DNA of 64,000 nucleotides from Acidimicrobiales bacterium (GTDB lineage Bacteria; Actinomycetota; Acidimicrobiia; Acidimicrobiales; Aldehydirespiratoraceae), in the NCBI GenBank assembly GCA_040219515.1, contig JAVJSI010000017.1, positions 62,001-126,000 of the forward strand, written 5' to 3'. This document shows, one piece after another, positions 58,022 through 64,000 of the stretch; within the stretch, counting starts at the first letter, position 1; each line of letters starts with the position of its first letter. A program made the position numbers and the translations under genes. Under the pieces are notes generated by a model that saw only the letters and a program-made list of their open reading frames with translations, ran no database searches and had not been told where the DNA came from.

Positions 58022-58504
58022 ATGCGGATCATCGGCACGCACGAGACCGGACCGGTCGGCGGACGAGCCGCCACCACCGTCGCGCGGTTTCGTCGGATCC
58101 CGTCACCCGATCTGGACCGACTGCGCGCCGCGGTCGATGAGGTGAGGGCAAGTGAGGACAGGTCGGAGCAGGCCACGGGCACCGATCCCCGGTTCGTGCT
58201 CGAGCGCGGGTTCTCGGCCGGTGGGCGGGCGATCGCTCGGCTGATCGTGGGGCTCGGCGTGGTGGTGGTGCTCCTCGGCGCGGTCGTTGCCTTCCTCGCC
58301 CCGTCCACGACGGTGCCGGTGTCGGGTTTCGTCGTCGCCCCCGCGATCGTCGCGGTCCTGCTCACCGTGGTGTTCGCGGCGACCCATGACACCGGACTGG
58401 TGATCGGGCGGGACGGTCGTCTGCGAGTCGAGAGTTGGCAGGGGATCACCGACGTCGATCTGACGTCGTTCGCCGATGTGACGGTGGCGGGGCGCGGCGC
58501 CTGA
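58022..58504 (+). CDS. Small membrane protein of unknown function
   Basis: This 160-residue protein has two adjacent helices (about 80-100 and 105-125), a basic N-terminal region and a C-terminal beta-rich tail with TGLVIGRDGRLRVESWQGI, which resembles a PH-like strand pair. No family was recognised. The ATG at 58022 was chosen because the upstream open frame has unlikely composition; no clear ribosome binding site is visible. It converges on an MBL hydrolase gene with a 6-base gap. Confidence 0.4.
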   Translation: MRIIGTHETGPVGGRAATTVARFRRIPSPDLDRLRAAVDEVRASEDRSEQATGTDPRFVLERGFSAGGRAIARLIVGLGVVVVLLGAVVAFLAPSTTVPVSGFVVAPAIVAVLLTVVFAATHDTGLVIGRDGRLRVESWQGITDVDLTSFADVTVAGRGA

Positions 58505-58510
58505 CGGCGT

Positions 58511-59119
58511 CTACCAGCCGCGGGCGGCCCACTCGTCGAACGACGGCGCCTCGGCGCCGATCGTGGTGTCGTCGCCGTGGCCGGGAAGCACCAGCGTGTC
58601 GCGGTCGAACACGCGGAACATCCGTTCCTCGATGCTCTCGAGAATGGTGGCGAAGTCGCCGCCCTCGAAGCCGGTGGCGCCGGGCCCACCGGGAAAGAGG
58701 GTGTCGCCGGTGAACAGCAACGGGGTGTCCTCGACACTGAACGACATCGAGCCGGGGGTGTGACCCGGTGTGTGGTGGGTGTGGATGCGAAGACGGCCGA
58801 TCTCGACGACCGATTCGTCTTCGAGCAGGTAGTCGTAGCTCGGCAGCATGGCCGCGTCCTCGGCGGTGATGCCGACGCGATAGCCGGCATCACGGACGGC
58901 GGGCACGGCCTGGATGTGGTCCCAGTGGCCGTGGGTCTCGAGCACGGTTCGCACGCCCAGCTGTTCGCAGAGTTGCAGGAGTCGCTCGTGCTCGTTGGCC
59001 GCGTCGAGCAGGACCGCCTCACCGGTCTCTCGACACCGGACGACGAAGACGTTGTTGTCCATCGGTCCGACGACGACTCGATGGACCTCGGTGCGGGCGT
59101 CACTCCAGTGCAGCGTCAT
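58511..59119 (-). CDS. MBL-fold hydrolase (glyoxalase II-like)
   Basis: This 202-residue metallo-beta-lactamase-fold protein has ETHGHWDHIQAVPAVRD, HHTPGHTPGSMSF, FTGDTLFPGGPG and LPGHGDDTTIG, all metal-site motifs of GloB-like hydrolases. It probably cleaves a thioester or related bond in the cytoplasm. The ATG at 59119 has the minus-strand -10 box TAGCCT (59131-59126) 6 bases upstream, so a leaderless transcript is likely. Confidence 0.85.
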   Translation of the reverse strand: MTLHWSDARTEVHRVVVGPMDNNVFVVRCRETGEAVLLDAANEHERLLQLCEQLGVRTVLETHGHWDHIQAVPAVRDAGYRVGITAEDAAMLPSYDYLLEDESVVEIGRLRIHTHHTPGHTPGSMSFSVEDTPLLFTGDTLFPGGPGATGFEGGDFATILESIEERMFRVFDRDTLVLPGHGDDTTIGAEAPSFDEWAARGW

Positions 59120-59125
59120 GCCGAC

Positions 59126-59131
59126 AGGCTA
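59126..59131 (-). promoter_or_regulatory. -10 box of leaderless MBL hydrolase gene
   Basis: TAGCCT on the minus strand is 6 bases before the ATG at 59119, with no ribosome binding site. Confidence 0.55.
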
Positions 59132-59235
59132 GCGACCCGGAGGGTCGCCGTCGGGACGGTGCCGGAGGGTCGCCGACCGGACGGGGCGGCACTGCAATAC
59201 TCGGTCCGTCTCGATGCGGCCCGTCAGGAGAGTGA

Positions 59236-59829
59236 ATGCGCCACGGGATCGTCGCCGCGAGCGCTCTGCTGCTCGTGCTGACGTTGGGAAGCTGGATTCT
59301 CGTCGACCCGGCCACGACCGGGGCGTCGGTCGATGCCGTCACGGCCACCGCGACCGTTCTCCCGTCGACGACGCCCGTGCCGAGCACGACCGTTCCCTCG
59401 ACGACCCTGCCGTCGACGAGCCTGCCGTCCACGAGCCTGCCCTCCACGAGCCTGCCCACCGCGAGCCCGGTGACGCCCCCGGTCGAGCTCGCCTTCCTCG
59501 ATGCATTGAACGCCGTGCGCGGCAACGAGGATCTCGTCGATTTCACCCGCGAGACTGCACTCGACGGGCTGGCCCAGTCCTGGGTCGAGAACATGGTGCA
59601 AGAGGGTGAGCTCCGCCATTCGACACTGATCTACGACGTCATCGCCGGGTCGTGGACCACCGCCGGCGAGAACGTCGGCTTCGGGCCGACGACGGGCGTG
59701 ATCGTCGATGCCTTCATGGACAGCCCCGGGCACCGGGCGAACATCGTCAACCCGTCGTTCACCGAGGTGGGCATCGGCGTGGCGATCGTCGACGGGGTCG
59801 TCTGGACCGCCCACCTGTTCGCCGGCTGA
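59236..59829 (+). CDS. Secreted CAP/SCP-domain protein
   Basis: This 197-residue protein has an N-terminal signal or anchor helix (residues 5-25), then a Thr/Ser/Pro linker with LPSTS repeats, and a CAP domain from residue 80. The CAP domain shows FLDALNAVRGNEDL, TTAGENVGFGP and DSPGHRANIVNPSFTEVGIG. Bacterial CAP proteins are exported; their activity is largely unknown. The ATG follows GGAG a few bases upstream. A -10-like AATACT lies near 59196. Confidence 0.85.
   Translation: MRHGIVAASALLLVLTLGSWILVDPATTGASVDAVTATATVLPSTTPVPSTTVPSTTLPSTSLPSTSLPSTSLPTASPVTPPVELAFLDALNAVRGNEDLVDFTRETALDGLAQSWVENMVQEGELRHSTLIYDVIAGSWTTAGENVGFGPTTGVIVDAFMDSPGHRANIVNPSFTEVGIGVAIVDGVVWTAHLFAG
59407..59455 (+). 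repeat. 15-bp tandem repeats coding LPSTS units
   Basis: The unit CTGCCGTCGACGAGC starts at 59407 and repeats at 59422 and 59437 with one or two changes, followed by a partial fourth copy. It encodes the LPSTS linker of the CAP protein and could vary in copy number. Confidence 0.75.
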
Positions 59830-59845
59830 TCCGCCGACGGCTCGG

Positions 59846-60019
59846 TCAGGCGGCCGAATCGTCCTCGACGATGCGGACCTCGCCGCGCGGCTGGCCGGGG
59901 TCGCCGCACACCCAGCACACGTCACCCTCGACGCCGCGCCACGCGACGTCGCAGCGGCCACACCGCAGCGGGTGGTCGAGGTCGGTGACGGTGCCGTGGG
60001 AAGCGGTCATTTCCTGCAC
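59846..60019 (-). CDS. Small zinc-ribbon protein
   Basis: This 57-residue protein has two CxxC knuckles, CGRC and CWVC, separated by about a dozen residues, as in zinc ribbons. It starts with GTG at 60019, with the minus-strand -10 box TAGGGT (60032-60027) 7 bases upstream, which matches the leaderless pattern seen in this window. An in-frame ATG at 60010 is a second option. The end is acidic. The function is unknown. Its 3' end lies 16 bases past the CAP gene. Confidence 0.6.
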   Translation of the reverse strand: MQEMTASHGTVTDLDHPLRCGRCDVAWRGVEGDVCWVCGDPGQPRGEVRIVEDDSAA

Positions 60020-60026
60020 GCGGATC

Positions 60027-60032
60027 ACCCTA
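60027..60032 (-). promoter_or_regulatory. -10 box of the zinc-ribbon gene
   Basis: TAGGGT on the minus strand is 7 bases before the GTG at 60019. Confidence 0.5.
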
Positions 60033-60130
60033 TGCACCCCGGAAACCTCGACGGGGTGATCCCCCGTTCGCCGCCGTACCCTTTCCGGGGTCCGCCGCGA
60101 GTGCCGGTCGGTCCGACGAGAGGAATTTCC

Positions 60131-60688
60131 ATGGCCACCCCATGCCCCAACGCCGATGGTTCGAGCCCGCAGCAGCGTGAGTTCTCGGCGGCGCCCGAGA
60201 TGTGCATCGACCCGTCGAAGCGCTACACGGCGACGATGACCACGACCCTCGGCGAGTTGGTGATCTCTCTCGACGCGTCGACCGCCCCGAAGACGGTCAA
60301 CAACTTCGTCACCCTCGCTCGCTACCACTACTACGACGGCATCATCTTCCATCGCATCATCAACGGCTTCATGTGTCAGGGCGGCGATCCCACCGGCACC
60401 GGCCGTGGTGGCCCCGGCTACAAGTTCGAGGACGAGCTGCCCTCGCCCGGGCGCTACGAGATCGGCTCGCTGGCCATGGCCAACGCCGGGCCCAACACCA
60501 ACGGCAGTCAGTTCTTCATCGTCTCCGGCGCCAGTGGCGTCGGCCTCCCGCCCCAGTACTCGCTGTTCGGCAAGGTCGTGAAGGGCCTCGAGGTCGTCGA
60601 CGAGATGCAGAAGGTCGACACCGATCGCAGCGACAAGCCGACCACCGATGTGGTCATCCAGTCCGTCACGATCGACGAGGCCGACTGA
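60131..60688 (+). CDS. Peptidyl-prolyl cis-trans isomerase (cyclophilin type)
   Basis: This 185-residue cyclophilin speeds up proline isomerisation during protein folding. It has TVNNFVTLARYHYYDGIIFHR, FMCQGGDPTGTGRGGPGY and ANAGPNTNGSQFFI, all core cyclophilin motifs. About 30 residues precede the domain, without a signal peptide, so it should be cytoplasmic. The ATG follows GAGAGGA. A TACCCT near 60077 may be the -10 box. The next gene starts 1 base after its stop. Confidence 0.93.
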   Translation: MATPCPNADGSSPQQREFSAAPEMCIDPSKRYTATMTTTLGELVISLDASTAPKTVNNFVTLARYHYYDGIIFHRIINGFMCQGGDPTGTGRGGPGYKFEDELPSPGRYEIGSLAMANAGPNTNGSQFFIVSGASGVGLPPQYSLFGKVVKGLEVVDEMQKVDTDRSDKPTTDVVIQSVTIDEAD

Positions 60689-60689
60689 G

Positions 60690-61541
60690 ATGGCGGTCGA
60701 CACGCTCGGCATCGTCGGCGCCGGCGCGATGGGCAGTGGCATCATCGAAGTGGCGGCGAAGGCCGGCGTGTCGATCGTCGCTCGCGACATCAGCCCCGAG
60801 GCCGTCGAGGCGGGCAAGGCTCGGGTCGAGGGTTCGATGAACAAGGCCGTCGAGCGGGGCAAGCTCGACGAGGCCGCCCGCGACGCGGCGATCGCGCGCA
60901 TCGCATGGACCACCGACATCGCCGATCTGGGCGGATGTCAGATGGTCATCGAGGCCGCGCCGGAGATCCTCGAACTCAAGCTCGAGATCTTCCGCGAACT
61001 CGACGCCGCTCTGCCGGCCGGTGCCGTGATCACCACCAACACGTCGTCGATCCCCATCATCGACATCGCGATGGCCACCAGTCGTCCCGAGTCGGTGTGT
61101 GGCATGCACTTCTTCAACCCCGCCACGGTGATGCAGCTGGTCGAGGTGATCGAAACGCAGCGCACGGCCACCGAGGTGCGCGAGGCCGCTACTGCGTTCG
61201 CGACCGACGTTCTCGGCAAGCGGGTCGTGTTGTGCAAGGACCGGGCCGGGTTCATCGTCAACGCGTTGCTGGTGCCCTACCTGTGCCAGGCGATCGCCAT
61301 GTTCGAGGCCGGCCACGCCTCGGCCGAGGACATCGACGAGGCCATGAAGCTCGGCGCCGGTCACCCGATGGGCCCGCTCACCCTCGCCGACATGGTCGGG
61401 CTCGACATCGTGTTGTGGACGGCCGAGTCGTTGTACGGCGAGTACCAGGAGCGCTTCCTGGCGCCGCCGCCGCTGCTGCGCCGCATGGTGAGCGCCGGTC
61501 AGCTCGGTCGCAAGAGCGGCCAGGGCTTCTACGACTACTGA
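60690..61541 (+). CDS. 3-hydroxybutyryl-CoA dehydrogenase
   Basis: This 283-residue NAD(P)-dependent enzyme interconverts 3-hydroxyacyl-CoA and 3-ketoacyl-CoA. It has the Rossmann motif GIVGAGAMGSGIIEVAAKAG, VIEAAPEILELK, TNTSSIPI, the catalytic HFFNPATVMQLVEVI, and the C-terminal helical domain with GHPMGPLTLADMVGLD. The length is standard. It starts 1 base after the cyclophilin stop, so the two may be co-transcribed. The 3' end overlaps the convergent MFS gene by 7 bases. Confidence 0.95.
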   Translation: MAVDTLGIVGAGAMGSGIIEVAAKAGVSIVARDISPEAVEAGKARVEGSMNKAVERGKLDEAARDAAIARIAWTTDIADLGGCQMVIEAAPEILELKLEIFRELDAALPAGAVITTNTSSIPIIDIAMATSRPESVCGMHFFNPATVMQLVEVIETQRTATEVREAATAFATDVLGKRVVLCKDRAGFIVNALLVPYLCQAIAMFEAGHASAEDIDEAMKLGAGHPMGPLTLADMVGLDIVLWTAESLYGEYQERFLAPPPLLRRMVSAGQLGRKSGQGFYDY

Positions 61542-62998
61542 CGAATTCGTGGGGTGTCGACCGTCGCCAGGTCGGGCGCGGTCGGCAGGCTCGCGTTGGA
61601 CCGCGTCGGCTCGCCTCGGTCCGGCGGACCCGGGTCCGGGAATCTGATCGCGCCGGCGGTGATGATCGCCAGCACCGAGACACCGGCGGCGATCAGGAAG
61701 ACGGCGAGGAACTGGCCCGGCGTCGATCCCTCGGTGACGAGGGCGGAGAGCAGGCTGATCCCCGCGGCGGCGCCGATCTGACCGGTCATGTTCAACATGC
61801 CGGTGCCCACACCCATGTCCTGTTCGCCCACCGCATCGGTGAGCGCCGCGATGATCGGCGGCCGGGCGATACCGCTGCCGGTTCCCGCGATGCTCACGCC
61901 GACCACAACGAACACGAGTGAGGTGGTCACTGCGCCGAGTCCGATGGCGGCCAGGCCCGCGAAGATGCCGACGCAACCGAGGATCACCACCGGCCGCGCC
62001 CCCAACCGGTTCACCAGCCGGTCGGCCAGCCATGCACCCAGCGCGAACATGATCGGTCGGGGAAGGATCATCAGCGAGATCGCGGTCGTGCTGTAGGCGA
62101 ACGTCGAGTCGGCGCCGAGCATCAACGAGGTCAGCACGAGTCCGGCCATGTAGGGGCCGTTGAGGAAGAGTTGGCTCACGAGTGGCAGGGCGACGTTGCG
62201 CTCGGCGAGCACAGGCAGCTCGATGAGTGGATGGGAGGTGCGCTGTTCCCACCGGATGAAGAGGGCGAGGGCGACCGGCGCGAGGACCAGACCACCCCAC
62301 ACCACCGGATGGTCCCAGCCGAGTGATCCGGCCCGATTGAGCGGGATGAGTATCGCGGCGATGCCCACCCCGAGGAAGACCCCACCGAGCAGATCGAAGG
62401 TGAGGTCGTCGCGGCGTTCGCTTTCGGGCAGGACCCGTGACGAGACGATCACGGCGACCACCATGCCGACGCCCTGGATGAGGAAGAGTGTCCGCCAGCT
62501 GGTGGCATCGATCAGCGGACCGCCGATGACCACGCCGAGCGCCGGCGACGCGGCGAGCACCGCGCTCCAGACCCCGGCCACCGACGTGCGTTCGTCGTCG
62601 GGAAAGGCCCGCATCATGATCGCCAGGGCCGACGGGCCGGTCGACGACGAGAACGCCTGGGCGAGGATGCGGCCGGCGATGAGGAAGCCGGCATTGGGTG
62701 CAGCGGCGGTCGCGAACGAGAACACGGCGGCACCGGTGAAACCGATCAGGTACATCCGGCGGTGGCCGTAGAGATCGCCCAACTTTCCCGCCATCGGCGT
62801 GAACACGGCGAAGGCCAGGAGTGGGCCGGCGATCACCCATGTGATGGTGCTCGTCGACGAGTCGAGGTCCTCGGCGATGTCGGGCAGCGCCGCCGACAGC
62901 ACGGTGATCGTGAACGAACTCGCCGCGACGCCGATGAGGGCCACGATCTGGATCACCCGCGGCGAGAATTGCCGGGCCGGGGGGTCGAGGAAGCTCAT
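61535..62998 (-). CDS. MFS drug/solute exporter (DHA2-like)
   Basis: This 487-residue transporter has about fourteen helices, as in the DHA2/EmrB group of the major facilitator superfamily. Visible marks are WVIAGPLLAFAVFTPMAGKL and GDLYGHRRMYLIGF near residue 75 (motif A). It should export small molecules with proton uptake. The minus-strand -10 box TACCCT (63012-63007) lies 8 bases before the ATG, so it is probably leaderless. No regulator gene is adjacent. Confidence 0.88.
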   Translation of the reverse strand: MSFLDPPARQFSPRVIQIVALIGVAASSFTITVLSAALPDIAEDLDSSTSTITWVIAGPLLAFAVFTPMAGKLGDLYGHRRMYLIGFTGAAVFSFATAAAPNAGFLIAGRILAQAFSSSTGPSALAIMMRAFPDDERTSVAGVWSAVLAASPALGVVIGGPLIDATSWRTLFLIQGVGMVVAVIVSSRVLPESERRDDLTFDLLGGVFLGVGIAAILIPLNRAGSLGWDHPVVWGGLVLAPVALALFIRWEQRTSHPLIELPVLAERNVALPLVSQLFLNGPYMAGLVLTSLMLGADSTFAYSTTAISLMILPRPIMFALGAWLADRLVNRLGARPVVILGCVGIFAGLAAIGLGAVTTSLVFVVVGVSIAGTGSGIARPPIIAALTDAVGEQDMGVGTGMLNMTGQIGAAAGISLLSALVTEGSTPGQFLAVFLIAAGVSVLAIITAGAIRFPDPGPPDRGEPTRSNASLPTAPDLATVDTPRIRQ

Positions 62999-63006
62999 CG
63001 GGGTGG

Positions 63007-63012
63007 AGGGTA
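63007..63012 (-). promoter_or_regulatory. -10 box of leaderless MFS gene
   Basis: TACCCT on the minus strand is 8 bases before the ATG at 62998. Confidence 0.5.
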
Positions 63013-63051
63013 GGTCCGCAGCCGGTCAGTGAGCCGCGGGTATGACGCGCG

Positions 63052-63411
63052 TCACCGTCGAGCCGCCCACGCCGCCGCCTCGGCCCGGGCATCGACCTCG
63101 GCGGGAATGGCCAGATAGGCCCGGCGGTGGTTGCGAAGGCGGCGGAGTTCGACCACGTAATCGCGGAAGTAGCGGAGCAGGAAGCGGGCCACCCCGACCT
63201 CTGCGTACTGGCGGACGTGGACCAGTTCGTGGGCGAGCAGGGTGCGGCCGCCGGAGCGATCGACGTCGGTCGTCAGGAACACGAACCGACCGATGGTCAT
63301 GCCCGAACTTCCCGGCGCGAGGGCCGGCACGCGGATGATGCGCACCCGCTCGGCCAGCGAGAAGTCGATGAGGTCGTAGGCCGCGAGCTCGGGCCCCTCG
63401 AGCTTTCTCAT
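63052..63411 (-). CDS. Small HExxH-motif protein (DUF4157-like)
   Basis: This 119-residue protein has HELVHVRQYAEVG near residue 62, an HExxH zinc site followed by Arg-Gln as in DUF4157-type proteins. A later Glu in IPAEVDARAEA is a possible third ligand. There is no signal peptide. It could be a small metalloprotease or a relic domain. Its ATG overlaps the DUF3291 stop by 4 bases, so it is the last gene of a three-gene run. Confidence 0.6.
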   Translation of the reverse strand: MRKLEGPELAAYDLIDFSLAERVRIIRVPALAPGSSGMTIGRFVFLTTDVDRSGGRTLLAHELVHVRQYAEVGVARFLLRYFRDYVVELRRLRNHRRAYLAIPAEVDARAEAAAWAARR

Positions 63412-63869
63412 CGGGGTGGGTCGGCGTCAGGGGGGAACGGACGGGCGAACGTGAAGGCGCTCGGGCTCGGGCCGTCGGCCTCGAGCCGAGCGAGTCGGGA
63501 CTCGGCCTCGTCGATCGACGGCTCGTGGCCGGCGGGCACCCACCAGAGCACCAGATGGGCGCGGTCGCGTGGCTCGAACCACTCGAGACGACGGCGCATG
63601 AACTCGACATGACCGTCGCCGTAGGTGAACGCCTTCAGACTCTCGATCGAATCCCACACCGACAGGTTGAGAATGCGCAGCGGATCGCCGTCGCGGACGA
63701 AGCCGGTGGCGTTGCCGCTGTCGTCCTTCAACCGCCAGACGAACCCCGGTGCAGCCTCGGCGGCGGCGTTCACGGGATCGAGGTTGTCGGCGAATCCGGC
63801 CGTGTCGGGATGATCGACCGGTGCACGAAGTCGCCCCACGTTGAGCTGGGCCAGCTGCCAGGTGGTCAT
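63408..63869 (-). CDS. DUF3291 domain protein
   Basis: This 153-residue protein matches DUF3291 along most of its length: WQLAQLNVGRLRAPVDHPDT at the N-terminus, FVWRLKDDSGNATGF, and LVLWWVPAGHEPSIDEAESR near the end. The fold is probably a dimeric alpha/beta barrel, as in monooxygenase-like proteins, but the activity is unknown. Both ends overlap their neighbours by ATGA, so it is translationally coupled to the HAD gene upstream and the HExxH gene downstream. Confidence 0.8.
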   Translation of the reverse strand: MTTWQLAQLNVGRLRAPVDHPDTAGFADNLDPVNAAAEAAPGFVWRLKDDSGNATGFVRDGDPLRILNLSVWDSIESLKAFTYGDGHVEFMRRRLEWFEPRDRAHLVLWWVPAGHEPSIDEAESRLARLEADGPSPSAFTFARPFPPDADPPR

Positions 63870-64000
63870 GTCCAGTCCGCCAGCAGGTCGGGGAGGTCGC
63901 CGAGGCGGTCGATGGTGGGGATGTCGTGGCCGTGGTCGCCGTCGTGGATCTCGTGGACCCAGGTGACGTGGTAGGGCACGTGCACCCCCCGTCCGCCGAG
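63866..64000 (-). CDS. 3' end of a HAD-family hydrolase-like gene
   Basis: The last 44 codons of a minus-strand gene enter from the right edge and end with TGA at 63866-63868. The peptide includes VHVPYHVTWVHEIHDG and DRLGDLPDLLADW, which resembles the end of HAD-type hydrolases. The stop overlaps the DUF3291 ATG (ATGA). The family call is tentative because the catalytic part lies outside the window. Confidence 0.5.
   Translation of the reverse strand, partial: LGGRGVHVPYHVTWVHEIHDGDHGHDIPTIDRLGDLPDLLADWT

Noticed and set aside
60666-63092. 808-codon minus-strand open frame over the dehydrogenase and MFS genes
   Set aside because: Its sequence is Arg/Gly-rich, out of frame with the MFS gene and antisense to the dehydrogenase.

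Overview
The window is a high-GC stretch of actinobacterial chromosome. A WhiB regulator, an F420-type LLM oxidoreductase, a CtaG/subunit IV oxidase module and frequent leaderless starts all fit an aquatic or marine Acidimicrobiia-like organism. That placement is inferred from gene content; no rRNA, tRNA, CRISPR array or insertion sequence was seen. Genes are packed tightly, with many 4-base start/stop overlaps. At least fourteen starts have a TAnnnT box only 6-8 bases upstream and no ribosome binding site.

Bases 1-12878 hold mostly core genes: the end of a cytochrome oxidase operon, serS, a paired fluoride channel (crcB), pdxH, an LLM oxidoreductase, a poly-gamma-glutamate hydrolase-like gene, ccdA, a WhiB7-like regulator, a thioesterase, an MBL hydrolase, orn, dut and aspartate kinase. 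The WhiB7-like gene has a C-terminal AT-hook. Its 5' leader contains a 52-codon upstream ORF, a stem-loop spanning that ORF's stop codon, and an intrinsic-terminator hairpin, which together look like a ribosome-mediated attenuator.

Bases 12882-29121 form a compact non-ribosomal peptide cluster: an ABC exporter, a 2658-residue NRPS, a UGT-type glycosyltransferase, a free carrier protein, a stand-alone adenylation enzyme, an ornithine cyclodeaminase-family enzyme, a PhyH dioxygenase and an acyl-CoA-dehydrogenase-like flavoenzyme. The NRPS reads C-A-T-C-A-T-TE. Its first A domain carries an Asn-like specificity code and is interrupted between motifs A8 and A9 by a complete PP-loop domain related to N-acetyl-sugar amidotransferases (WbpG/PseA type). 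The free ligase, carrier protein and dehydrogenase resemble the cassette that oxidises a carrier-bound prolyl group to pyrrole-2-carboxyl (PltF/PltL/PltE). The likely product is a small glycosylated peptide whose starter unit is a cyclic amino acid and whose Asn-derived residue is modified in an ATP-dependent step.

Bases 29123-42395 hold an exopolysaccharide locus: a HupE-like membrane protein, a WbpD/WlbB-like acetyltransferase, glycosyltransferases, an initiating sugar-phosphate transferase, a WbpE-like aminotransferase, a WbpB-like dehydrogenase, a Wzz-like protein, a Wzy/ligase-like protein, a COG5610-like protein and a flippase. WbpB/WbpE/WbpD homologues together point to a 2,3-diacetamido uronic acid.

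Bases 42407-64000 are general metabolism and envelope genes: SDRs, a serine hydrolase, a limonene-epoxide-hydrolase-like enzyme, a Thr/Ser dehydratase, a D-aminoacylase, a GH3 glucosidase, a LAXTG surface protein, msrA, thiolase, a lipoprotein, a CAP protein, a cyclophilin, 3-hydroxyacyl-CoA dehydrogenase and an MFS transporter, ending in a truncated HAD gene. Two copies of a G-rich palindromic element (1311-1362 and 53545-53626) lie after genes in different parts of the window.
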